Part shown: positions 18,267-27,063 of the stretch, one piece after another
Layout: every line of letters starts with the position of its first letter
Numbering within the stretch: position 1 is the first letter of the stretch
Assembly (NCBI GenBank): GCA_016871895.1
Contig: VHBO01000007.1
Span: forward strand, 16,434-80,433
Direction of reading: 5' to 3'
Origin: Gemmatimonadota bacterium
Lineage (GTDB): Bacteria; Gemmatimonadota; Gemmatimonadetes; Gemmatimonadales; Gemmatimonadaceae
DNA: 64,000 bases
Notes under the pieces: model-generated
Databases searched by the model: none
Told to the model about the DNA's origin: nothing
The model's input: the letters and a program-made list of their open reading frames with translations, nothing else
Made by a program: the position numbers and the translations under genes

Positions 18267-20669
18267 TCACTCGCCGTAGGGGACCCAGATGTTCTTGACG
18301 TGCGTCGCCTCGCGGAGGAAGGCCGGGGCGTCGGGGGTGGCGAACCAGTCGACCGCCCTCGTGTGACACCAGGTGCGCTTCAGGTTGCCGATCGACGCCG
18401 CTTCAACCGCCGTGCGGCCCGCCGCAGTGCCCCAGTACCAGAGGGCGTCGACGTCGTCGTGCGCCGCGAGGACGGCGGCCAACGCGTCCTTCGCCCCGGT
18501 CACGAGGTTGATCACCCCCGCCGGGACATCGGAACTCTCGAAGACCGTGTAGAGGTCGGTCGCCGCGAGGGGATGCCGCTCACTCGGGAGCGCGACCACC
18601 GCGTTCCCCGTCGCGACGAGGGGGGCGATGGTGGAGACGAGCCCGAGCAGCGGGGCCTCGTCGGGTGCCGCGACGCCCACCACACCGATCGCCTCGGGCA
18701 TCGCGATCGCGATGCCGCGGATTGGCACGTGATGCACCGCCCCGTCCCACTTGTCGGCCCACGCCCCGTAGGTGAAGAGGCGCTCGAGGCTCGCCTCGAC
18801 TTCCGCCCGCGCCGCCGCCGCGGTCACGCCGGTCATCGCCCGCAGGCGCGCCACGAACTCGTCGCGCCGCGCCGAAAGGTTCTCGGCCACGTAGTAGAGG
18901 ATCTGCGCGCGCAGATGCGCCGTCGCGCGGCTCCAGCCGCCGACCGCGCCGCGCGCGGCTTCGACCGCGTTCCGAAGATCCTTGCGGTTCCCCTCCCCGA
19001 CCTCGCCGATGCGCCGCCCCTTCGGGTCCACGATGATGCGAGCGTACCCGGAGTCCGGACGGGCCTGCTTCCCGCCGATGAAGAGCTTCGGCGTGCGATC
19101 GATGTCGGGCAGCGCCTCCGTGACCGGCGCGGCGGCCACCGCCGGACGCGCGCCCTTCCCCTTGGCGCGCACCGTGGTGCTCGCTCGACCGGCGCCCGCC
19201 GGTGACGTCGCGACCGGGGCGAGGTACTCCCACATCCCCTCGCGCCCCCCCTCGCGACCGTACCCGCTCTCGCGGTACCCGCCGAACCCGGCGGCGGCAT
19301 CGAAGAGATTCGTCGCGTTCACCCAGACCACACCCGCCTTGAGCTTCGGCGCGATGTCGAGCGCGAGGTTTACGTTCTCGGTCCAGACGCTCGCGGCCAG
19401 CCCGTAGGGGGTGTTGTTCGCCAGCGCCACCGACTCCTCGGGGGTGCGGAAGCTCATCGCCACGAGCACGGGTCCGAAGATCTCCTCCTGCGCGATCGTG
19501 CTCGCGGGGGCGACCTCGGTAAAGAGCGTCGGCGGGAAGAAGCACCCCGTGGTCGGCACTGGCGTGCTCGGCTGCCACATCGTCGCCCCCTCCGCCGTGC
19601 CGACCGCGCAGAGCGCGCGGATGCGCGCGAGCTGCTCCGCCGAGACGATCGCCCCCATATCGACGGCCTTGTCGAGCGGCGGGCCCACACGGAGCGTCTC
19701 CATCCGGGCGCGCAGCTTGGCGATCAGCCGGTCGTGCACCCCTTCCTGTACGAGGAGTCGCGAGCCCGCGCAGCAGACCTGGCCCTGGTTGAACCAGATC
19801 GCATCGACGACTCCCTCGACGACGGCGTCGAGGTCAGCGTCCTCGTACACGATGAAGGGCGACTTCCCGCCGAGTTCGAGCGAGAGCTTCTTCCCGCTCC
19901 CGGCGGTCGCCTTCCGGATGATGCGCCCGACCTCGGTGGAGCCGGTGAAGGCGACCTTGTCGATGCCGCGGTGCTCGACGAGTGCGGCCCCGGTCCGCCC
20001 GTCCCCGGTGATGACGTTCAGCACCCCGGCTGGAAGCCCGGCCTCGTGCGCCAGCTCCGCGAAGAGGAGCGCGGTCAGCGGGGTGTACTCCGCAGGCTTG
20101 AGCACCACCGTGTTCCCCGCCGCAAGCGCCGGCGCGACCTTCCACGCGAGCATCAGCAGCGGGAAGTTCCAGGGGATGACCTGACCCACCACGCCAACCG
20201 GGCCGTAACCCTCGAACTCGGTGGGCCGCAGCTGTGCCCATCCGGCGTGATGGTAGAAGTGCCGCGCGACGAGGGGCACGTCGAGATCGCGCGTCTCGCG
20301 GATCGACTTCCCGTTGTCGAGGGTCTCGAGCACCGCGAAGAGACGGCTGTGCTTCTGCACCATCCGCGCCAACGCATAGAGATACCGCGCCCGGGCGTGC
20401 GCCGGGAGTCGCGACCAGGGGCCGAACGCTTTCCGCGCCGCGGCGACGGCGGCGTCGACGGCCTTCGACGTGCCCTGCGTGACGCGCGCGAGCCGGGCGT
20501 TCGTGCTCGGGTCGGTGACGTCGAAGGTCGTCCCCGCCTTCGTCCACGCCCCGGCGATGAAGTGCCCGAAGGTGGCGCGGTGGGCGGCGAGCCAGGCGCG
20601 CGCCTCCGCATCCCCCTCGGGCGCGGGGCCGTAGTCCATCGTCTCGAAGATCTCGGTCACGGTCGGCAT
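18267..20669 (-). CDS. ALDH16-type aldehyde dehydrogenase (two ALDH domains)
   Basis: An 800-residue fusion. Residues about 35-490 are a complete NAD(P)-dependent aldehyde dehydrogenase: VIPWNFPL, FTGSTEVG cofactor loop, catalytic Glu in LELGGKSPF (about residue 265) and the catalytic Cys in NQGQVCCAGSR (Cys299/300). A linker rich in Ala, Gly and Lys follows, then residues about 515-800 form a second ALDH-like domain that keeps the fold (KLFIGGKQARP, EAIGVVGVAAPDEAPLLGLV) but lacks the LELGGK and Cys loops. This is the architecture of the ALDH16 family. It lies 11 bp after deoC, so it may oxidise the acetaldehyde DeoC releases. That is inference. Confidence 0.88.
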   Translation of the reverse strand: MPTVTEIFETMDYGPAPEGDAEARAWLAAHRATFGHFIAGAWTKAGTTFDVTDPSTNARLARVTQGTSKAVDAAVAAARKAFGPWSRLPAHARARYLYALARMVQKHSRLFAVLETLDNGKSIRETRDLDVPLVARHFYHHAGWAQLRPTEFEGYGPVGVVGQVIPWNFPLLMLAWKVAPALAAGNTVVLKPAEYTPLTALLFAELAHEAGLPAGVLNVITGDGRTGAALVEHRGIDKVAFTGSTEVGRIIRKATAGSGKKLSLELGGKSPFIVYEDADLDAVVEGVVDAIWFNQGQVCCAGSRLLVQEGVHDRLIAKLRARMETLRVGPPLDKAVDMGAIVSAEQLARIRALCAVGTAEGATMWQPSTPVPTTGCFFPPTLFTEVAPASTIAQEEIFGPVLVAMSFRTPEESVALANNTPYGLAASVWTENVNLALDIAPKLKAGVVWVNATNLFDAAAGFGGYRESGYGREGGREGMWEYLAPVATSPAGAGRASTTVRAKGKGARPAVAAAPVTEALPDIDRTPKLFIGGKQARPDSGYARIIVDPKGRRIGEVGEGNRKDLRNAVEAARGAVGGWSRATAHLRAQILYYVAENLSARRDEFVARLRAMTGVTAAAARAEVEASLERLFTYGAWADKWDGAVHHVPIRGIAIAMPEAIGVVGVAAPDEAPLLGLVSTIAPLVATGNAVVALPSERHPLAATDLYTVFESSDVPAGVINLVTGAKDALAAVLAAHDDVDALWYWGTAAGRTAVEAASIGNLKRTWCHTRAVDWFATPDAPAFLREATHVKNIWVPYGE

Positions 20670-20680
20670 CAGCGCGTGCC

Positions 20681-21643
20681 TCAGGGCATCGGGTGACGGT
20701 GCGCGGCCGCGTACCGGCCGGTCGCGAAGTGCTCGAGCTGGCGTTCGATGTCGGTCAGGAGCGAGGAGGCCCCGAACCGGAACAGGTCGGGCTGGAGCCA
20801 GCGCACGCCCAGTTCCTCCTTCATCAGCAGGAGAAAGTCGAGCGATTGCTTCGCGGTGCGGATCCCGCCCGCGGGCTTGTAGCCCACATACGCCCCGGTG
20901 GCCTCGTGATAGGCACGGATCTGCCGCACCATCGCCAAGGAAACGGGAAGCGTCGCGTTGACGCCCTCCTTCCCGGTGCTCGTCTTGATGAAGTCGGCGC
21001 CCGCCTGTATCGCGACCCAGCTCGCGCGCGCGACGTTCGTGAGGGTGGCGAGTTCGCCGGTGGCGAGGATCGCCTTCAGGTGCGCGTCGCCGCAGGCCTC
21101 ACGGAAGGCGCGGACCTCGTCGTAGAGCGCGGCCCAGTCGCCGGTGAGGACGTGTGCCCGCGTGATCACGATGTCGATCTCACGGGCACCGGCGGCGACG
21201 GAGGCCCGGATCTCCTCGAGCCGCTGCGCGAAGGGCGAGAGCCCCGCCGGGAATCCGGTCGAGACCGCGGCGACGGGGATCCCGCTCCCCTCGAGTGCGC
21301 GGACCGCCGTCTCGACCCACCGATGATAGACGCAGACGGCGCCGACGGTGAGGCCGAGCGATTCCACGCCAAGGGCGCGGGTCAGATCGTCGCGGAGCGG
21401 ATGGCGCGCCTTGGCGCAGAGCCGGCGAACGTTCCCGGCCGTATCGTCGCCGGAGAGCGTCGTCAGGTCCATCACCGCGATCGCCTTCAGCAACCAGGCG
21501 GCCTGCCACTGCTTCTTCACCGTGCGCCGCGTCGGGATCGTCGCCGCGCGGCGCTCGGCGGCGCTGCGATTCACGCGGATCGCCCGCACGACCTCCAGGT
21601 CGAGCGGCTGGCCAGGGTTCCGCGACAGCGGGCCCGCGCTCAC
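20681..21643 (-). CDS. deoC: Deoxyribose-phosphate aldolase
   Basis: Cleaves 2-deoxyribose-5-phosphate to glyceraldehyde-3-phosphate and acetaldehyde. The 320-residue protein is of the longer, ALDH-associated DeoC type. The Schiff-base Lys lies in GADFIKTSTGK. The second active-site Lys is in AYVGYKPAGGIRT, and the proton-relay Asp in EIDIVITRAHV. The start is a GTG at 21641-21643. It stands between asnS (48 bp) and the ALDH16 gene (11 bp). The latter spacing suggests one transcript for deoxyribose breakdown. Confidence 0.95.
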   Translation of the reverse strand: MSAGPLSRNPGQPLDLEVVRAIRVNRSAAERRAATIPTRRTVKKQWQAAWLLKAIAVMDLTTLSGDDTAGNVRRLCAKARHPLRDDLTRALGVESLGLTVGAVCVYHRWVETAVRALEGSGIPVAAVSTGFPAGLSPFAQRLEEIRASVAAGAREIDIVITRAHVLTGDWAALYDEVRAFREACGDAHLKAILATGELATLTNVARASWVAIQAGADFIKTSTGKEGVNATLPVSLAMVRQIRAYHEATGAYVGYKPAGGIRTAKQSLDFLLLMKEELGVRWLQPDLFRFGASSLLTDIERQLEHFATGRYAAAHRHPMP

Positions 21644-21691
21644 GCCGCGCCCCCCACGCGCGAGCCGACCGTCTGCTCGGGCCTCACGCGG

Positions 21692-22999
<1,308 letters not shown>

Positions 23000-23029
23000 C
23001 GGGCGGGCTTCGCGTGAGGAGACTGGCGT

Positions 23030-23058
23030 AAGCTAGGCCCGGCCGAGACGGGGAGGAA
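23030..23058 (-). promoter_or_regulatory. Candidate asnS promoter
   Basis: On the minus strand TTCCTC (23053-23058), 17 bp, TAGCTT (23030-23035), ending 30 bp before the ATG. The -35 and -10 resemble those before yggS. Read by eye. Confidence 0.4.
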
Positions 23059-23088
23059 GCGAGGGCGTCGCCCCGACACACCCGGGGC

Positions 23089-23535
23089 TCAGTGCACGAG
23101 CGCGCCGGGCCGCGAGATCCCCTCCACCACGCGCTCGACGATCGCTGGGTCCGTCGGCCCGACGTGCGTCGCGAGATCAGCCTGTGCCACGACGCCGAGG
23201 ACCGTGCCCCGGGCGTCGACCACCGGGATCCGGCGGACCTGGTTGCGGATCATCCGGTCCGCGATGTCGCCCACCGCGGCATCCGGGCTCACGGTGACGA
23301 GGGGCCCACGAGTCATGTGGTCGCGCACCTTGCTCCCGTTGCCGTGTCCGAGCGCCACGTGCCGCACCACGATGTCGCGGTCCGTGATGATCCCCACGAG
23401 GTGCTTGCTCGCGAGGTCCTCGACGACCGGGAGCATTCCGACGTTTAGCAGCCGCATCAGCTCCGCGGCGTGAGGGATGGTGTCGCCGGCGGCGATCATC
23501 GCCGGACGCGGGGTCATCAGGTCACGGGCACGCAT
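23089..23535 (-). CDS. Two-CBS-domain protein
   Basis: A 148-residue protein made of a tandem pair of CBS motifs, a Bateman module that binds adenine nucleotides. CBS1 begins MRARDLMTPRPAMIAAGDTI and has LVGIITDRDIVVR; CBS2 has VRDHMTRGPLVTVSPDAAV and VLGVVAQADLA. There is no further effector domain, so it probably acts on a partner or as a stand-alone energy sensor. The ATG start has GGAGAG 5-10 bp upstream; an in-frame extension to 23871 is not supported. It lies alone between the asnS promoter region and a 529-bp gap. Confidence 0.9.
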   Translation of the reverse strand: MRARDLMTPRPAMIAAGDTIPHAAELMRLLNVGMLPVVEDLASKHLVGIITDRDIVVRHVALGHGNGSKVRDHMTRGPLVTVSPDAAVGDIADRMIRNQVRRIPVVDARGTVLGVVAQADLATHVGPTDPAIVERVVEGISRPGALVH

Positions 23536-24064
23536 AAGGCTCTCCGAGAGGGAGATGGGCGGCGTCCCCACCGCCGGCGCACCGGGTGCGCGCCGGTCGA
23601 TCGGGACGCGGGATCCCCGGCAGGGATCCACGGCCAGCAGGCTCGCCCCGCGACCGCGCGACCGCAGTCGGTGAACCCCCGCGCGGTGCGCCCGCGATCC
23701 ACCGAAGCGCCCGTCAGGCGATCCGGCGCGATCTTTCCGGGTTTCTCCCATCGAATCGCGCCGGCGGCGGTGCCATCTTCGTCTCGCGTTCACGGGACGG
23801 TCACCCGCGGACGCTGCTCCCAACGGGACGCCGCTCTGGGGGCCGTGGATGGGCGTTCGACACCCGTTCACAGGTCGTGAGGTCGCTGGTCACGATCGTC
23901 GCATCCGGACCACGGATGCACCTGCGTCGGGACCGTCCGACAAGGGCAAATCGCCGGCGAGGCCACGTTCCGCGTGGCATGTCGAAACGCAGGAACCGGC
24001 GATACCAGCGGGAACAGGCTCGGCATCGGACCGCGGTACGGTCCGGGTCGGGCCTCTTTCGCGT
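23536..24064. other. 529-bp gap between the CBS gene and recG, rich in inverted repeats
   Basis: No convincing gene on either strand. It holds an inverted repeat with 10-bp arms (23723-23764) and a string of short perfect hairpins from 23901 to 24082. A 40-codon basic ORF starting at 23979 has codon use unlike the neighbours. The CBS gene has a ribosome binding site but I found no clear promoter. Confidence 0.6.
23723..23764. repeat. Inverted repeat, 10-bp arms with 22-bp spacer
   Basis: CCGGCGCGAT at 23723-23732 is repeated inverted as ATCGCGCCGG at 23755-23764. It lies about 190 bp upstream of the CBS gene start. It could be a protein-binding dyad or an RNA hairpin with a large loop. Confidence 0.6.
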
Positions 24065-24082
24065 TCACCCCACGCGAAAGAG
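23901..24082. other. Cluster of five hairpins, possible structured RNA
   Basis: Perfect inverted repeats follow each other. 23901-23919: 7-bp stem GCATCCG, 5-base loop. 23926-23941: 5-bp stem. 23962-23978: 6-bp stem GCCACG. 24028-24044: 6-bp stem GGACCG. 24054-24082: 10-bp stem. They fill the recG-proximal third of the gap. This could be the structured 3' region of the recG transcript or an RNA on either strand. No known RNA family signature was recognised. Confidence 0.3.
24054..24082 (-). terminator. Hairpin over the recG stop codon
   Basis: Arms CTCTTTCGCG and CGCGAAAGAG (10 bp, perfect) enclose a 9-base loop that contains the recG TGA. There is no U-tract. It may protect the 3' end or contribute to termination. 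Confidence 0.4.
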
Positions 24083-26158
24083 TTCGAGCGCGCGGCCGTA
24101 GTTCCGGCGCAGCACCTCGCCGAGTTGGCGATGCGACGGGCGCGTCAGTGCGGGGTCGTCTGCGAGCAGGCGCTCGGCGGCCTCACGGGCCCGGTCACTC
24201 AACGCCTCGTCCCGGAGCGGGTCGGCGATACGGAAGGTGGGCACCCCGCTCTGCCGCTCACCGAAGAGATCCCCCATCCCCCGCAGCGCAAGATCCGCCC
24301 GGGCGACCTCGAAGCCGTCCTCGGTGTCGACGATCACCTGCAGCCGCTCGGCGGCCTCGGGACCGACGTCGCCGAGCAGGATGCAGAACGATTCCGCGGC
24401 ACCGCGCCCGACGCGGCCGCGCAGCTGGTGCAGCTGCGACAGCCCGAAGCGCTCGGGATGTTCGATGAGCATCACCGTCGCGTTCGGGACGTCGATCCCG
24501 ACCTCGATCACGGTGGTGGCGACCAGCACGTCGACCGCCCCGTCGCGGAATCGACGCATCACGGCGTCCTTCTCCTCCGACGAGAGCTTGCCGTGCAGCA
24601 GGGCGAGCCGGAGGCCGGCGAGGGGGCCGGCCGAGAGTTCCTCGAACGCGGTCGTCGCGGCCTTGAGCGTGACCTTCGCGGAATCCTCGACGAGCGGGTA
24701 GACCACATACGCCTGCCGTCCCGCCTCGACCTGTCGCCGCACGAAGCCGAGGACCCGCGCGCGCGCCGATTCCGGCCGGAGCGCCGTCGTCACCGGGAGC
24801 CGTCCCGGCGGCCGCTCGTCGAGGAGGCTCACATCCAGGTCGCCATACATCGTCAGGGCGAGGGAGCGCGGGATCGGCGTCGCGGACATCAGGAGCACGT
24901 CGGGGCGTCGCCCCGCGGTGCGATGCTCGCCGAGCGCGCGGCGCTGGTCGACCCCGAACCGATGCTGCTCATCGATGATGACGAGGCCGAGGCGACCGAA
25001 GCGCACGCCCTCCTGCACGAGGGCGTGCGTCCCGACCGCGAGGCACGGCACCTCCCCCGCGCGCGTCGCGGCGGCCGCGCGCCGCGCGGCTGCACCAAGG
25101 CGGCCCGTGACGAGCACCGGCGCGATGCCGAGCGGCGCGAGCAGCGTGGTGATCGTCCGCGCGTGCTGCTCGGCGAGGAGTTCGGTCGGGGCCATGCACG
25201 CCACCTGATAGCCGTTCTCCATCGCCACGAGCGCGGCGAAGACGGCGACGACGGTCTTCCCGGCCCCGACGTCGCCCTGCAACAGGCGATGCATCCGGGC
25301 GGGCGCCGTCAGATCCCCCACGATCTCGCGGACACTCCGCGTCTGCGCGCCGGTGAGCGTGAAGGGGAGCGCGGCCCGGAAACGGGAGGTGAGGTCGCGC
25401 CGGTTCACGAAGCGGATCCCATCCTGCGCCTCCTGCGCCAGCGCGTGCGCGCGCCGATGCAGCAGGTGGACGCAGAGGAGCTCTTCGAAGGCGAGGCGCG
25501 AGCGCCCGGCGAGCGCCGCGGCCACGCTCGTCGGGCGATGCACCGCCGCGAGCGCCTCGGGGAGCGTCGGCACCCCCGCCGCCGCGAGCATCGACGCGGG
25601 GAGGTATTCCTCCACCAACGGGAGGAGGGCGTCGAGATGCGCCTCGACGAGGCCGCGCAGCACCTTCACCGAGAGCCCCTCGGTGGCGCCATACACCGCG
25701 AGCACGCGTCCCCCTGAGGTGCCGTCGGCGTCCTTCCCGAGGTTCACGAACTCGCGCGGTGCGAGCTGCCGCCCGTGGAAGAAGCGCACCGGCCCCGAGA
25801 GGAGGAGCACGTCCTCCTTCGCGATCTGGCGCTCGAGCCAGGGCTGGCCCGGCCAGGCGACCTCGATCAGTCCCGACGCGTCGCGCACCACGGCCTGGAA
25901 GACGCGGAGCCCCTTCCGCGTCGGGAGGATCCCCGTGCTCACGACGGTCCCGATGACCGTTGCATCCTCGCCGACGCGCAGGGTCGCGATCCGGCGCACC
26001 GTAGTCGCATCCTCGTACCGATGCGGGATGTGCCAGAGCAGATCGCGCGCGGTGAAGATGTTGAGGCGCTTGAGCAGCTCGGCGCGCCGCGGCCCCACCC
26101 CGGTGAGGTAGGTGACCGGGGTCTCGAGCGTCAGGCGGCCGGCGGCGCGCGGCGTCAC
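24065..26158 (-). CDS. recG: ATP-dependent DNA helicase RecG
   Basis: Remodels stalled replication forks and recombination intermediates. The GTG at 26156-26158 overlaps the ftsY stop (GTGA) and gives 697 residues, the family length; the frame upstream is a shadow of ftsY. Domain order: N-terminal wedge/OB domain starting at TYLTGVGPRRAELLKRL and including VIGTVVSTGI; helicase domain 1 with Walker A GDVGAGKT and DEQH box (IDEQHRFG); SATPIPRSLA; helicase domain 2 with VLVATTVIEVGIDVPNAT and HQLRGRVGRG. It is the last gene of the ftsZ-M23-vWA-ftsY-recG run. Confidence 0.95.
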   Translation of the reverse strand: MTPRAAGRLTLETPVTYLTGVGPRRAELLKRLNIFTARDLLWHIPHRYEDATTVRRIATLRVGEDATVIGTVVSTGILPTRKGLRVFQAVVRDASGLIEVAWPGQPWLERQIAKEDVLLLSGPVRFFHGRQLAPREFVNLGKDADGTSGGRVLAVYGATEGLSVKVLRGLVEAHLDALLPLVEEYLPASMLAAAGVPTLPEALAAVHRPTSVAAALAGRSRLAFEELLCVHLLHRRAHALAQEAQDGIRFVNRRDLTSRFRAALPFTLTGAQTRSVREIVGDLTAPARMHRLLQGDVGAGKTVVAVFAALVAMENGYQVACMAPTELLAEQHARTITTLLAPLGIAPVLVTGRLGAAARRAAAATRAGEVPCLAVGTHALVQEGVRFGRLGLVIIDEQHRFGVDQRRALGEHRTAGRRPDVLLMSATPIPRSLALTMYGDLDVSLLDERPPGRLPVTTALRPESARARVLGFVRRQVEAGRQAYVVYPLVEDSAKVTLKAATTAFEELSAGPLAGLRLALLHGKLSSEEKDAVMRRFRDGAVDVLVATTVIEVGIDVPNATVMLIEHPERFGLSQLHQLRGRVGRGAAESFCILLGDVGPEAAERLQVIVDTEDGFEVARADLALRGMGDLFGERQSGVPTFRIADPLRDEALSDRAREAAERLLADDPALTRPSHRQLGEVLRRNYGRALELFRVG

Positions 26159-27063
26159 GCCTCCAGCAGGTCGCGGGCGAGGGCCTCGGCGTCGAAGTCG
26201 CGCAGATCCGCGGCCTGCTCGCCGACGCCCAGGAACTTCACCGGAACGTCGATTGCCTCGTGCACCGCCACCACCACCCCGCCGCGAGCGGTCCCGTCGA
26301 GCTTCGTGACCACGAGCCCCGTCACCGGCACCGCCGCGGCGAAGAGCTTCGCCTGCTGCACGGCGTTCTGCCCGACCGTCCCGTCGAGCACGAGGAGGGC
26401 CTCGTGCGGCGCGCCGGGGAGCCGCTTCTCGATCACGCGCTGCACCTTCCGCAGCTCGTCCATCAGCGCGCCGCTCGTGTGGAGGCGACCCGCGGTATCG
26501 ATGATCACCACGTCCGCGCCGCGCGCGACGGCCGCGTCGATTGCCTGCCACGCGAGCGCACCGGGGTCCCCGCCAGGCGTCCCGCCCACGAAGTCGCATC
26601 CCGTCCGCTCCGCCCAGACGCGGAGCTGGTCGATGGCACCCGCGCGGAAGGTGTCCCCCGCGCCGAGGAGCACCCGCTTCCCCTCCGCGCGGAGCCGCGC
26701 GGCGAGCTTCCCGATGAACGTCGTCTTCCCCGCGCCGTTCACCCCGAGGACGACGAAGACCGCCGGCGCCGCCTCGGGCCAGTGGAGCCCGGGCGCGCTG
26801 CGGCCGGCACGCAGGGCCCCCGCGACCTCGGCGGCGAGCGCGGACTGGAACTGCGCCGAGGTACGGATCTCCCCGACGGCGGCCCGCGTGCGGATCGCCG
26901 CCACAAGCCGCAGCGTGACGGGGACCCCGAAGTCGGCTTCGAGGAGCGTCTGCTCCAGTCGCTCGAGCGCGTCGGCGTCGACACCGCCGCGGGCGAGCAC
27001 GCCGACGTCGGTGAGCGCGATCTCCTTCAGCCGTTGCCAGAACGACTTCTTGAGGAGCGACAT
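26155..27063 (-). CDS. ftsY: Signal recognition particle receptor FtsY
   Basis: GTPase that docks SRP-ribosome complexes at the inner membrane. The ATG at 27061-27063 overlaps the preceding stop by one base and gives 302 residues, essentially the N and G domains only. The acidic A domain found in many proteobacterial FtsY is absent, and the protein begins MSLLKKSFWQRLKEIALTD, a basic amphipathic start that could touch the membrane. G motifs: GVNGAGKTTFIGKLA, DTAGRL, TKLDGTARGG. The C-terminal GVGEQAADLRDFDAEAL is typical. An upstream in-frame extension was not used. Confidence 0.95.
   Translation of the reverse strand: MSLLKKSFWQRLKEIALTDVGVLARGGVDADALERLEQTLLEADFGVPVTLRLVAAIRTRAAVGEIRTSAQFQSALAAEVAGALRAGRSAPGLHWPEAAPAVFVVLGVNGAGKTTFIGKLAARLRAEGKRVLLGAGDTFRAGAIDQLRVWAERTGCDFVGGTPGGDPGALAWQAIDAAVARGADVVIIDTAGRLHTSGALMDELRKVQRVIEKRLPGAPHEALLVLDGTVGQNAVQQAKLFAAAVPVTGLVVTKLDGTARGGVVVAVHEAIDVPVKFLGVGEQAADLRDFDAEALARDLLEA

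Noticed and set aside
23979..24101. 40-codon basic ORF (MSKRRNRRYQREQ...) on the plus strand
   Set aside because: Third positions are not GC-biased like real genes here, there is no ribosome binding site, and it runs into the recG coding end.
26159..26599. 147-residue extension of recG
   Set aside because: It is the shadow of ftsY and Arg-rich without domain; the GTG at 26158 overlaps the ftsY stop.
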